A stretch of DNA of 63,664 bases from CAZADS01 sp964483985 (GCA_964483985.1 CAZADS010000065.1:1-63664); one strand, 5' to 3'. Positions 8,326 to 17,175 are shown, counted from the stretch's first letter. Numbers and translations are program-made. The notes: a model not told the origin generated them from the letters alone.

Positions 8326-9729
8326 ATGAAAGTAGAAACATTGCAATCTGATCCAACCACAAGAGAAACTGTGCTTGGGATTCTAAAACAGCGATTTGGA
8401 GATAAGCTTACGACTTCGGCAGCCATCCGCGAACGACACGGCAAGGATGAGAGCTATCATCCAGCCGTTTCCCCCGACGCCGTATTTTTTGCAGAATCCA
8501 CGGACCAAGTTGCTGAAGCTGTCAAAATTTGTGCAAAGCATAAGTTCCCAGTCATACCATTTGGCGTAGGTACTTCCCTCGAAGGGCACGTAGCGGCTTT
8601 AAAAGGTGGCCTTTGTATTGATTTGTCAACTATGAATGCTGTAATCGATGTAAATGTAGAAGATTTAGACGTAAAGGTCCAAGCTGGTGTAACTCGCAAA
8701 CAACTAAATGAATATCTTAGAGATACTGGTTTATTTTTTCCGATTGACCCTGGTGCCGATGCGTCAATTGGAGGTATGGCAGCTACCCGTGCTTCTGGTA
8801 CTAATGCCGTTCGCTACGGAACGATGCGCGATAATGTATTGTCGCTTACCGTAGTAACTGCTGATGGCCGGACCGTTACCACAGCCCAAAGAGCACGAAA
8901 ATCGTCTGCGGGTTATGATTTGACTAGAATTTTTGTAGGCTCAGAAGGAACACTTGGCGTTATTACCGAAATTTCCTTAAAAGTATACGGCGTCCCCGAA
9001 GCAATTACTTCGGCAGTTTGTCAATTTGATGATCTAGATAACGCAATTAACACTTCAATTTTAACAGTTCAATCAGGAATTCCAGTTGCCCGCATGGAAT
9101 TGTTGGATGATATTCAGATGGGAGCCTGCATTTCATACTCTAAATTAGACGGTTACGAAGCCAAACCCACCCTATTTTTTGAGTTTCATGGCACTCACGC
9201 CAGCGCAGCTGAGCAAGCCGAGACTGTACAGGGGATAGCGGAAGAATTTGGTGGCTCGGATTTTAAGTGGACGGCGAATGTGGAAGACCGAAATAAGTTA
9301 TGGCAGGCTCGGCACGATGCTTATTATGCAGCACTAGCATTAAAATCTGGCAGTCAAGGTTGGGCAACGGATGTCTGCGTTCCGGTTTCCCGATTGGCCG
9401 AATGCATTAACGAGACGAAAAAGGATTTAGAAAATACAGGACTTTCCGCTCCATTGGTCGGTCACGTGGGCGACGGTAATTTTCACTTAGTCTACATTCT
9501 GGACCCCAAAAATCCAAAAGACATTGAATCTGCAAAAGCCCATTCAGACCGGATGGTGATGAGAGCCCTGGCGATGGGTGGCACTTGCACGGGTGAACAT
9601 GGCGTCGGTTATGGAAAAATGGGTTTTCTTCAAGCAGAACACGGGGATGCATTGACTTTAATGCGATCTCTTAAAAAAGCATTTGATCCTGATAATATTA
9701 TGAATCCAGGTAAAATCATTAGCCTTTGA
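8326..9729 (+). CDS. dld: FAD-linked D-2-hydroxyacid dehydrogenase (D-lactate dehydrogenase, cytochrome type)
   Basis: This 467-residue flavoprotein oxidises D-lactate or a similar D-2-hydroxy acid and passes electrons to a cytochrome or quinone. The FAD-binding type 4 (PCMH) domain spans about 45-225, with PFGVGTSLEGH, DPGADASIGGMAATRASGT and VGSEGTLGVITE. The C-terminal oxidase cap ends with the metal-site stretch GHVGDGNFHL and the family tail CTGEHGVGYGKMGFL...NPGKI. The length and order match the LDHD/DLD group rather than glycolate oxidase GlcD, although a GlcD-like substrate is possible. The ATG at 8326 is chosen because GGAAGG lies 9 nt upstream. No GlcE/GlcF partner is nearby. Confidence 0.88.
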   Translation: MKVETLQSDPTTRETVLGILKQRFGDKLTTSAAIRERHGKDESYHPAVSPDAVFFAESTDQVAEAVKICAKHKFPVIPFGVGTSLEGHVAALKGGLCIDLSTMNAVIDVNVEDLDVKVQAGVTRKQLNEYLRDTGLFFPIDPGADASIGGMAATRASGTNAVRYGTMRDNVLSLTVVTADGRTVTTAQRARKSSAGYDLTRIFVGSEGTLGVITEISLKVYGVPEAITSAVCQFDDLDNAINTSILTVQSGIPVARMELLDDIQMGACISYSKLDGYEAKPTLFFEFHGTHASAAEQAETVQGIAEEFGGSDFKWTANVEDRNKLWQARHDAYYAALALKSGSQGWATDVCVPVSRLAECINETKKDLENTGLSAPLVGHVGDGNFHLVYILDPKNPKDIESAKAHSDRMVMRALAMGGTCTGEHGVGYGKMGFLQAEHGDALTLMRSLKKAFDPDNIMNPGKIISL

Positions 9730-10118
9730 TTAGTGGATCAGTCCGACCAATAACTAACAATGTATTTTATGCAATCGCCTATCAATTTAGCTGTTTGAGA
9801 TTCATTTTCACCCATCCTAACTGCATGCACAGCATAGGATAAGCCAATATCCAAAAGAAGAACTGATCCTGCTCACACTAAGTTTACGGTGTGAAGCAAA
9901 TAGTTGTGCTAGACTGATCGTACAATTTAACAACTCGGCCGACCACTTAAGCACTTTTAAAATTGTTCTGTATCCTTTTCGGCACGTCCCCAAACGGTTA
10001 ACAGCTAAGTTATTTATTTAATTTATTATAAAAATCAAATCCTGCTACTTGCGCCCGACTTTAACTAATTTTTTCTTTGGTTTAATATTAAAAGATATCT
10101 TGATATTTGGATTCGGTC
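9730..10118. other. intergenic region, nothing recognised
   Basis: This 389-bp AT-rich gap lies between two plus-strand genes. The only structure noted is a weak hairpin with 6-bp arms TCACAC (9874-9879) and GTGTGA (9890-9895) and no T-run. It may hold the promoter of the following FAH-family gene. No coding sequence or RNA gene was seen. Confidence 0.4.
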
Positions 10119-10901
10119 ATGAAAATTGCTCGTATTAAAGTAAACAGTCAAACTCGTTACGGAGTTGTCGAAGGTAAACACATTACCCTGATGAAAGGCG
10201 GATTATTTGACCCTTTAGATCTAACTAAAGAAAAACTTCCAATCGAAGATGCTAAATTCCTAATCCCCCTGGAACCTAAAACATTTTATGCTGCAGGCCT
10301 TAACTATGCCCAACACGCAATTGAACATGCAAAAGCGAATGACCAAGCCCCCAATATTCCCAGCGAGCCACATATCGGTTACCGAGCAAATAATGCCCTA
10401 GTGGCTCATGGCGAACCCATTATAAAGCCTAAAGATTCGTCAGAAGAATTTCAATATGAGGGTGAACTCGTGGCCATTATTGGTAGAAGAACGAAAAATG
10501 TGTCGGTAGAAAATGCTCTTGATTACGTCTTTGGATATACCATTGGGAACGATGTTAGTGAAAGGACATGGCAGCGTAAAGATCGAACGTTATGGCGCGC
10601 AAAAAATACTGATACCTTTAAGCCTATAGGTCCTTGGATAGAAACCAAACTCAATCTGGAAAACCTCAAGACTACTATCCGACTAAATAATGTCGACATC
10701 ATTTCCTTCCCTACCAACAATATGATTTTTAGCGTTGCCAAATTTATTAGTGCAATGTCGCGTTATCTTACTTTAATCCCTGGGGACATGATTTGGATGG
10801 GCACAGAGGGCCATTCTAAAAACATGAAGGCAGGAGATATATGTGAAATCGAGATAACTGGAATAGGGACTTTAAGAAACCCCATTATAGACCAAAAATA
10901 A
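10119..10901 (+). CDS. fumarylacetoacetate hydrolase (FAH) family protein
   Basis: This protein of about 260 residues belongs to the FAH superfamily: metal-dependent hydrolases, decarboxylases and isomerases acting on 2-oxo acids and beta-diketones, often at the end of aromatic degradation. It shows the family landmarks YAAGLNYAQHAIEHA (near 55-70), the metal-site region EFQYEGELVAIIGR, DYVFGYTIGNDVSERTWQ, FKPIGPWIET and PGDMIWMGTEG near the C-terminus. The ATG at 10119 fits the usual N-terminus; an in-frame TTG at 10107 is an alternative. A luciferase-like monooxygenase follows 16 nt downstream, so they are probably co-transcribed. The substrate cannot be deduced. Confidence 0.87.
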   Translation: MKIARIKVNSQTRYGVVEGKHITLMKGGLFDPLDLTKEKLPIEDAKFLIPLEPKTFYAAGLNYAQHAIEHAKANDQAPNIPSEPHIGYRANNALVAHGEPIIKPKDSSEEFQYEGELVAIIGRRTKNVSVENALDYVFGYTIGNDVSERTWQRKDRTLWRAKNTDTFKPIGPWIETKLNLENLKTTIRLNNVDIISFPTNNMIFSVAKFISAMSRYLTLIPGDMIWMGTEGHSKNMKAGDICEIEITGIGTLRNPIIDQK

Positions 10902-10917
10902 CTTGATGAATACAGTG

Positions 10918-11928
10918 ATGAAATTTGGGATTTTCGGCGGCATCGGAGCTATACAGAGCAACCCTGAATATAGGTGCACCTATAATTCGTACATAGATTC
11001 AATAATTAAGGCTGAGAATCTTGGTTTCCATAGTAATTTCCTTGTGGAACATCATTTTACCGGTATGGGCCAAGTTTCGGCCTCGCTTAACCTTCTCACT
11101 TTCCTCGCAGCAAAGACCAATAAAATTAGACTTGGCACGGCTGTGATCGTGTTGCCTTGGCACAACCCTATTTTAATTGCCGAACAGGTATCAACATTAG
11201 ATCTATTATCAGAAGGTCGTTTCGACTTCGGAATAGGTAAGGGATACCGCTATTCAGAGTTTGATGGTTTTTGTATACCCATGGAAGAAGCAGACGAACT
11301 ATTTCAGGAATCCTTATCCGTTCTAAGAAAAGCCTGGGCTAGTCCGGAGAGATTCTCACATTCTGGGAAAAGATGGAAATTTAAGAATATAATTGTTGAA
11401 CCTACACCCATACAAAAACCCCATCCACCATTTTGGATCGCAGCAGGCCAAACACAATCAATTCAATATGCAGCCGAAGAGAATTTCAATTTACTTCTGG
11501 ACCAATTCCAAACATTTGATGTTATTTCAAACCGATTCAACATTTATAAGGATATGGTAAGTGAAGCTGGAGGGTCATGGTCGGCTAACAAGGTTGCAGT
11601 AGCTCGAGCACTATACATAACCAACAATCGAAATGAGCGAGATGCCGCAATAACGGCTCGAATAACCCAACTTAAAGAAATGAATGCACGGGGCATATCG
11701 CCCAACGGACAAAAACGCTCAAGCATGGTATCTGATGATGATTTATTAAAAGCTACTGAACACGGAGTTCTCATTGGAAGCCCAGACGAGATTATAGATA
11801 AAATTAACCTGCTCCGTTCTTTCGGTATTAGCTACATCCTACTCTCACCGCAGACTAAAAACGCCATAGAAATTTTTTCAGATCAAATAATGCCGTCGTT
11901 CAATGAAACAACCGAATCAACGAAATAA
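10918..11928 (+). CDS. luciferase-like (LLM class) flavin-dependent monooxygenase
   Basis: This protein of about 336 residues is a bacterial-luciferase-like TIM-barrel oxidoreductase using FMNH2 or F420. Typical segments are MKFGIFGGIG, FLVEHHFTGMG, IRLGTAVIVLPWHNPILIAE, STLDLLSEGRFDFGIGKGYR, EPTPIQKPHPPFWIAAG and GVLIGSPDEIIDKINLL. The E-H-H and GRF-x-F-G-[IV]-G motifs are family hallmarks. ATG codons at 10906 and 10918 are both possible; 10918 fits the canonical N-terminus. Its end overlaps the convergent flagellin gene by 12 bp. It lies just after the FAH-family gene. A role as the oxygenase of a small catabolic unit is inferred. Confidence 0.85.
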   Translation: MKFGIFGGIGAIQSNPEYRCTYNSYIDSIIKAENLGFHSNFLVEHHFTGMGQVSASLNLLTFLAAKTNKIRLGTAVIVLPWHNPILIAEQVSTLDLLSEGRFDFGIGKGYRYSEFDGFCIPMEEADELFQESLSVLRKAWASPERFSHSGKRWKFKNIIVEPTPIQKPHPPFWIAAGQTQSIQYAAEENFNLLLDQFQTFDVISNRFNIYKDMVSEAGGSWSANKVAVARALYITNNRNERDAAITARITQLKEMNARGISPNGQKRSSMVSDDDLLKATEHGVLIGSPDEIIDKINLLRSFGISYILLSPQTKNAIEIFSDQIMPSFNETTESTK

Positions 11929-12726
11929 ATTCACCAGTCCACGCTGAGTATTATTCGATATATTGAAAATTTGGTTAGCCAATTGCGCTCGCACATTTTG
12001 CGCTGAACCCCGAGCAGACTCTCTACCAAGGTTAGCATCAACAATACTGCCCAAGCCCTCTTCGGTCGCATCCGAAATCGCTTGAAGCGCTATGTTCTGC
12101 TGCTTAATTTGCATTTGGTCCGCTCCAAATGATCTCAAGGCACTGTCCAATGAAGTTTCTAAATTTAAAAATTCATTCTGCAGGATATTGCCTGACCCTC
12201 TGGAAATTGATTGTTTGAGCGCCGCTATGGCATCCCCAACTGAGCCTTGAGCCGAGACGGTAACTGTATCGCCTTTAACACTTGAAATCGTCTCAAGATT
12301 TTGCGCGCCCGACCCAATTAAATTCGATCCATTAAATGAACTGTTTGCAACAATATTCTGAGCCTGATCTAGCAAGCTGTTTAGATCCTTTACTAAACTA
12401 TCTCCTTGTTCCGTAGTAGTGCTCGAGCTAGAAAGTTGAATCAAACTGTCCTTTATTTCGGAGGCGAGGTTAGACAAACCTTTCGCCCCCGCAGTAGCTA
12501 CTGTCAACGTGCTCAATACATTATTTAAACCTTGTGTTAATGCAGTAACGCTTTTTAAATTTGCACGTAATCCTTGGCCGATAGAAAAACTGGAGGAATT
12601 AGAAATGGAATTCGAAACTCGAAGGCCCGAAGAAATACGACTTCCTGTTCCCAACGAGCTACGGTTAGTCGAATCTACTTTGCGTGAAGGGCTAAAAGCA
12701 TTGGCATTTATTGAGTTCACTGCCAT
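11917..12726 (-). CDS. fliC: compact flagellin
   Basis: This 269-residue flagellin forms the helical filament after export by the flagellar type III apparatus. The N-terminal D0/D1 helices (about 1-110) contain RISSGLRVSNSISNSSSFSI and a conserved TALTQGLNNVLSTL heptad pattern. The C-terminal D1/D0 (about 195-269) ends NVRAQLANQIFNISNNTQRG followed by LVNLFR. The middle is short, so the exposed D2/D3 domains are essentially absent. There is no signal peptide, as expected. The ATG has AGGAAG 8 nt upstream and a candidate TTGACT-N17-TATCGA promoter. No other flagellar structural gene is in the window, so it is a solitary flagellin locus; whether the cell is flagellated cannot be told here. Confidence 0.88.
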   Translation of the reverse strand: MAVNSINANAFSPSRKVDSTNRSSLGTGSRISSGLRVSNSISNSSSFSIGQGLRANLKSVTALTQGLNNVLSTLTVATAGAKGLSNLASEIKDSLIQLSSSSTTTEQGDSLVKDLNSLLDQAQNIVANSSFNGSNLIGSGAQNLETISSVKGDTVTVSAQGSVGDAIAALKQSISRGSGNILQNEFLNLETSLDSALRSFGADQMQIKQQNIALQAISDATEEGLGSIVDANLGRESARGSAQNVRAQLANQIFNISNNTQRGLVNLFR

Positions 12727-12761
12727 TAAGATCTTCCTGTATTCAACAAAAGTCTGATAAT

Positions 12762-12790
12762 TCGATATCTAACCTCTCGATAACAGTCAA
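12762..12790 (-). promoter_or_regulatory. candidate sigma70 promoter for flagellin gene
   Basis: On the minus strand TTGACT (12790-12785), a 17-nt spacer and TATCGA (12767-12762) would start transcription near 12755, leaving a leader of about 29 nt that contains the AGGAAG ribosome site. It looks like a vegetative rather than a sigma28 or sigma54 promoter. Confidence 0.4.
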
Positions 12791-12997
12791 ACTTTTTCTT
12801 TCTGCCTTTATAAATTCAAAATTAGTCTACGTATTTTATCTACATAAAATGGAATAACTTTTTTTGGAGAAACAGATTTACGCAAATGAAAACTTATTAT
12901 CAAGAAAATATATATACACGTTAAAATATGAGTTTTAGTAGTACACCAGTCTAACAGTTTAGTTATGATAACTTTTGCATCAAAATCGAGGTAATAA

Positions 12998-13858
12998 ATG
13001 TTAAGCTTAAAAACCTTAGACCAAAGCTTTGCTAGAGAGGTCAATGGTATCAACTTAACTCGGCCTACAAAGAAAAAACTTTTTGGTTATATAGAAAAGT
13101 TATTAAACGAGCATCCTGTCCTGATCTTCCGCAATCAAAATTTTGATGCCAATGCTTTGGATGCTTTTGCCAGGGAATTTGGAAAACCCAAAAAGCACGT
13201 TTTGCTAAAATATCGTCACCCCATTGTGAACACTGTATCCTATGTCCGAAATATTGATGGCAAAGGTAAAATAGATCCTTTTGGCAACGTTCGGGCGACT
13301 AGTTGGCACACAGATGCAACTTATGAAAAAAATTTACCTCGGTTAGCGATGTTACACGCTTTGGAGGTACCATCATCAGGTGGAGGAACAATCTTTGCCG
13401 ATATGCGGGCCGCCTACGATGATCTAAGTCCATCCATGAAAAAAAAAGTAGAGCACCTAACGGGAATCCATAAATTCAATGTTGGCCCTGGAGCTGAAAA
13501 AGAATATTTAAACCAACCCCTAGCCAACGAATACGAGGATCAGTTTCATCCAGTGGTTGCGATACATCCTTATTCATTTCGTCAAATTCTTTTTATTAAT
13601 CCGAGTCACACCTATTCTATAAAAGAGATGAAGGGCACTGAAGCATGTCAACTTATTAAAGAACTGTGGGCCCACTCAGTTCAATCAAAATTCTTGTACC
13701 ACCATGTATGGATGAAAGGGGATCTTTTGATTTGGGATGAGATGGCAACGATGCACCGGAATGCGGGGGATGTTATCTCAAACGAACGCCGAGTTCTTTT
13801 ACGAAGTATCGTTTATCCACCCGATAACGATACAATAAAATCTAACAAAAGGCTTTAA
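12998..13858 (+). CDS. TauD/TfdA-family Fe(II)/2-oxoglutarate dioxygenase
   Basis: This 286-residue enzyme couples oxidative decarboxylation of 2-oxoglutarate to hydroxylation of a substrate, often releasing sulfite, a phenol or an amine. The iron triad is visible: His104 and Asp106 in SWHTDATYE, and His253 in WDEMATMHRN. The 2-oxoglutarate-binding arginine region is ERRVLLRS near 264-270. EVPSSGGGTIFADM and the 40-VLIFRNQ segment are typical of TauD/TfdA. The ATG has GAGG 9 nt upstream. Two luciferase-like monooxygenase genes follow in the same direction (27 and 28 nt gaps between successive genes), suggesting an operon. The substrate is unknown; taurine is not implied by family alone. Confidence 0.88.
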   Translation: MLSLKTLDQSFAREVNGINLTRPTKKKLFGYIEKLLNEHPVLIFRNQNFDANALDAFAREFGKPKKHVLLKYRHPIVNTVSYVRNIDGKGKIDPFGNVRATSWHTDATYEKNLPRLAMLHALEVPSSGGGTIFADMRAAYDDLSPSMKKKVEHLTGIHKFNVGPGAEKEYLNQPLANEYEDQFHPVVAIHPYSFRQILFINPSHTYSIKEMKGTEACQLIKELWAHSVQSKFLYHHVWMKGDLLIWDEMATMHRNAGDVISNERRVLLRSIVYPPDNDTIKSNKRL

Positions 13859-13885
13859 ATCCATATTTAATTCTTGGAGCTTAGA

Positions 13886-14734
13886 ATGAAAATCGGAGCT
13901 GCTATTTTTTTTACTGACTACTCTATCGAGCCAACCACCCTTGGTCGCGCTTTAGAAGAACGGGGCTTTGAATCTTTGTGGACGCCAGAGCATTCCCATA
14001 TTCCTGCTTCACGGGTTTCAGCGTTTCCAGCAGGTGGTGATCTACCAAACAAATATCATGATACCATGGATCCATTCGTCACATTATCTGCCGCGGCGGC
14101 AGCTACATCTAATTTGAAAATTGGAACCGCTATTTGTCTTATTATACAAAGAGATCCAATACAAACAGCTAAAGCTGTAGCATCGCTCGATCAAATTTCA
14201 TCCGGTCGATTTCTTTTTGGAGTGGGTGCAGGTTGGAATGCCGAAGAGATGGAAAATCATGGAACCGCTTATAAAACCCGCTTAACTTTAATGAAGGAAA
14301 GGATCGAATCTATGCGTGCGATCTGGACCCAACCTAAAGCCTCATATTCAGGTCGGTTTGTAAATTTTAGTGAGATTATGGCATGGCCTAAACCCATTCA
14401 AAAACCTAATCCGCCTATAATCATGGGTGGGGCTTTCCCGTATGGTGCCAATCGTGCCATCCAATATGCGGATGGATGGTTTCCTCACGCTAGACGGCCG
14501 GCCTATGGGAATGTAATTGATATGTTTCCAAAATTTCGCCAAATGGCTTCCGAAGCAGGCCGTGACCCAGATACAATACCTATCACGGTTTATGGAATCA
14601 CCGATGACCTTGACCTACTTAAACGGTATAGAGATGCTGGTACGGAACGCGTAATGTTTGAGTTGCCTTCCGCCAAATCAAACGACCTATTTCCACTATT
14701 AGATCGTTATGCCAAATTAATTTCGCATATTTAA
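13886..14734 (+). CDS. LLM-class flavin/F420-dependent oxidoreductase (Rv2161c-like)
   Basis: This 282-residue TIM-barrel oxidoreductase resembles the subgroup annotated as probable F420-dependent (Rv2161c type): MKIGAAIFFTDYSIEPTTLG, FESLWTPEHSHIPASR, DPFVTLSAAAAATSNLKIGT, QISSGRFLFGVGAGWNAEEM and PKPIQKPNPPIIMGG. The ATG at 13886 is selected because GGAG lies 6 nt upstream; an in-frame TTG at 13874 is rejected. It follows the TauD-type gene by 27 nt and precedes another LLM gene by 28 nt. Whether the cofactor is F420 or FMN cannot be settled from this sequence. Confidence 0.85.
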   Translation: MKIGAAIFFTDYSIEPTTLGRALEERGFESLWTPEHSHIPASRVSAFPAGGDLPNKYHDTMDPFVTLSAAAAATSNLKIGTAICLIIQRDPIQTAKAVASLDQISSGRFLFGVGAGWNAEEMENHGTAYKTRLTLMKERIESMRAIWTQPKASYSGRFVNFSEIMAWPKPIQKPNPPIIMGGAFPYGANRAIQYADGWFPHARRPAYGNVIDMFPKFRQMASEAGRDPDTIPITVYGITDDLDLLKRYRDAGTERVMFELPSAKSNDLFPLLDRYAKLISHI

Positions 14735-14762
14735 TAAAGTTGTTTGAATAGGAGGCTTATCT

Positions 14763-15641
14763 TTGAAATTCGCATTGCATTTTGGGAATATCACTTTTCC
14801 AAATCCAAATGAAGCTAAACAGTTAGTGCTCATAGCAGAAGCAGCTGGTTTTGATTCTGTAATTGCAGTTGAACATGTTGTGATCCCCACTAATTACCAA
14901 ACAAAGTACCCGTACAATGATACTGGACGTTTGCCTGGTGGTATTGACATGCCTTGGCCTGATCCACTCGCTTGGCTTACCTACGTAGGAGCGATCACAG
15001 AAAAGCTGAAGCTTGTGACCGGAGTTTTAATTTTACCTCAACGTAATCCACTGGTTCTTGCCAAACATATAGCTACTGTTGACTGTTTGACTAACGGACG
15101 AATGGAACTTGGTGTCGGCGTTGGTTGGTTGCGTGAAGAGTTCGATGCGTTAAATATTCCATTCAGTCGTCGGGGAGCAAGGGTTGACGAATATATTCGC
15201 GTGATGCGTGCATTGTGGAATGATGATGATGTCAGTTTTCAAGGTGATTTTATTTCATTCGAGGGGATGAGTTGTAATCCAAAACCCAAAAATGGTCGCG
15301 TTCCGATAATAATTGGAGGTCATTCTCGCGCTGCCGCACTTCGGGCGGCTCGAATAGGCGATGGTTTTTTCCCGGCCACTGGAGCGCAAACTGATATGAT
15401 ACCAGCCATTGAATTAGTAAAAAAAGAAGCATATCTGGCCGGCCGCGATCCCAGCTCGATAGAGATTACTACCGGTTGCCCAGATGCCTTACCAAGTTCA
15501 CAAGAAGACCCCCTAATAGCCATAGCTAAATGCAAATCTGCTGGGATTCACCGTATTGCACTTCCGGTCACAGCTTTTTTGGGAGACATTGAAAGTCAAT
15601 TACATAAATTTGGGGAACAAGTAATTAAAAAATTTAATTAA
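14763..15641 (+). CDS. LLM-class flavin/F420-dependent oxidoreductase
   Basis: This 292-residue member of the same family is distinct in sequence from its neighbour: MKFALHFGNITFPNPNEAKQ, IAVEHVVIPTNYQTKYPY, DPLAWLTYVGAITEKLKLVTGV, TNGRMELGVGVGWLREEFDAL and GRVPIIIGGHSRAAALRAARIGDG. It begins at a TTG codon, which is supported by a perfect AGGAGG (14750-14755) seven nt upstream; no nearby ATG competes. As last gene of the TauD-LLM-LLM set it probably acts on the same or a successive intermediate. Paired LLM enzymes often differ in substrate rather than being redundant. Confidence 0.86.
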   Translation: MKFALHFGNITFPNPNEAKQLVLIAEAAGFDSVIAVEHVVIPTNYQTKYPYNDTGRLPGGIDMPWPDPLAWLTYVGAITEKLKLVTGVLILPQRNPLVLAKHIATVDCLTNGRMELGVGVGWLREEFDALNIPFSRRGARVDEYIRVMRALWNDDDVSFQGDFISFEGMSCNPKPKNGRVPIIIGGHSRAAALRAARIGDGFFPATGAQTDMIPAIELVKKEAYLAGRDPSSIEITTGCPDALPSSQEDPLIAIAKCKSAGIHRIALPVTAFLGDIESQLHKFGEQVIKKFN

Positions 15642-15900
15642 TAAAACTCTTTATCAATTGATCTCAAATTAAAAGCTATAATTAAACGAACAACATTTAA
15701 AACAAAGACAACAACATTCCGAGGCTATGGAAAGTTAAAGGTTCTTATCTTAAATCAGTTATTCAGCAACTAACTTTCAAAAGAGACGCTTGAATAGTCA
15801 AACTCCGTAAGATAATTTCCACCAATGATATTAACCGCCAAGGTATCAAGTAGACGGCTTTTCTAAATGGCAACAGCAATAACTTACATCGTGTTTATTT

Positions 15901-17175
15901 TTAGAAAAATATGTAGGATCGAACTACGACATTCTTTCGACAGCGTGCATCGTCAGGAGCTGTTGGATCTATGCAAGCAGAATGAAAGGACCAACGCGAG
16001 ACAGATCCGTCTGTTATTGAGTCATAGCACTTCAACATAGATACTTCGGTTGGCCGCTGATGAGGGAACCAATACCATTCGTGATCGGGACGATAGGTGA
16101 AGCGAGTTGTCTCACCAACTCGATCATCATAGATTCGGTAGTTAGTGATGTATGGCTGATCCGCAAAAGACGGCCAAGCACAGAGTACAAACGGGAATTG
16201 TCCTACAGTTTCCATTGGCTTCGCCAGATTAATCGATACAAACCTTCGAGACATCTTTGCATCAGCCTCTGCCTCTGTATAATTCTGCTTTCTTCCAAAA
16301 TTCCGGAGGTTTTTCGTAAGCAACTCACGGCAACGCACGCGGCCACTGTTATCATTAAGGTCGTTATGCACCAAATTAGCATAGTTAGCATTTATGCCAG
16401 GGTTCTTGTTATCTTGATCCTCTGTACGATCTCCATCATAGTCCTTATCAAATACATCATGATTATACACGAGTGCATCTGTGGCATTCGGGAAGAACGT
16501 CAATAGCAGTTTCTCAATTTCAGGATAAAATATCCCCCGTACTTCTGCGGCGTCATAAAAATTTTTGCACTTAGATTCTAGGTGAGCAAGAGAAACACCA
16601 AGTTTATCCATGCACTCTGGACTCGTTGGAGAGAGACCCGGATAATATTCCTCTATGCGACGCGCGTCACGCATAACTTGCGGAAAATAAAGACTCCTCT
16701 GCCCAATATTTTCCTCATCCTCTCGGAACACTTTCGCCTCATTTGCCCGACCGGGGTCTCGCCAAAGCGCATTCGAGGAAACGACAGAGTATGACGGTTG
16801 CTCGTTGATAGTGTAACGTAAAGGCAACGCCAGACCACCTTCTGGCGCTTCAATTTTATTTGCCTGGATATATTCGAGGCACTCTGAATACTCACGAAAA
16901 CCAATGCCCCATTTAGTCTCTATTGGCCCTGGGGGAGCATTATTTACCATATCTACGATGGTTTGGTTCTCATTTCCTGATATTAGGTCTAAGGCCGCTT
17001 CCATTGCGGCCGCAGTCCCTGCATCTCCATTCCTATCGAAAGACATATAGGATAATCCACCGTTAGCTGCTACAGGGGGTGGTTGGCCTTCTGTGGTCTG
17101 CAAGGACGGGACATAGGCCGATACAGTTGTGCTCGAATCTTTTGAAATTTCCGTCTCCACAATTTTGCCGTCCAT
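15901..17175 (-). CDS. CmcJ/NvfI-family oxygenase homologue
   Basis: This 424-residue protein resembles the CmcJ/NvfI/AsaB/GA4-desaturase family of (putative) Fe(II)/2-oxoglutarate-type oxygenases from secondary metabolism; CmcJ takes part in cephamycin 7-alpha-methoxylation. The family region starts near residue 120 and includes FYDAAEVRGIFYPEIEKLL (206-224), the H-x-D candidate iron ligands His270 and Asp272 in ANLVHNDLND, RRFVSINLAKP (310-320), HEWYWFPHQRPTEVSMLKCYDS (365-386, the most diagnostic stretch) and FHSACIDPTAP (397-407, candidate distal His398). Residues 1-115 are an unrecognised extension. The ATG has AGGGGA 6 nt upstream. It stands alone, starting 310 bp downstream of tRNA-Ala on the same strand, which fits lateral acquisition. 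Confidence 0.75.
   Translation of the reverse strand: MDGKIVETEISKDSSTTVSAYVPSLQTTEGQPPPVAANGGLSYMSFDRNGDAGTAAAMEAALDLISGNENQTIVDMVNNAPPGPIETKWGIGFREYSECLEYIQANKIEAPEGGLALPLRYTINEQPSYSVVSSNALWRDPGRANEAKVFREDEENIGQRSLYFPQVMRDARRIEEYYPGLSPTSPECMDKLGVSLAHLESKCKNFYDAAEVRGIFYPEIEKLLLTFFPNATDALVYNHDVFDKDYDGDRTEDQDNKNPGINANYANLVHNDLNDNSGRVRCRELLTKNLRNFGRKQNYTEAEADAKMSRRFVSINLAKPMETVGQFPFVLCAWPSFADQPYITNYRIYDDRVGETTRFTYRPDHEWYWFPHQRPTEVSMLKCYDSITDGSVSRWSFHSACIDPTAPDDARCRKNVVVRSYIFF

Noticed and set aside
12808..13053. 81-codon minus-strand frame upstream of the TauD-type gene
   Set aside because: It overlaps the TauD-type start, has no ribosome site and shows no family pattern; the region is better read as promoter space.
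16060..16506. 148-codon plus-strand frame opposite the CmcJ-like gene
   Set aside because: It is antisense to a strongly supported protein and its composition is that of a shadow frame.
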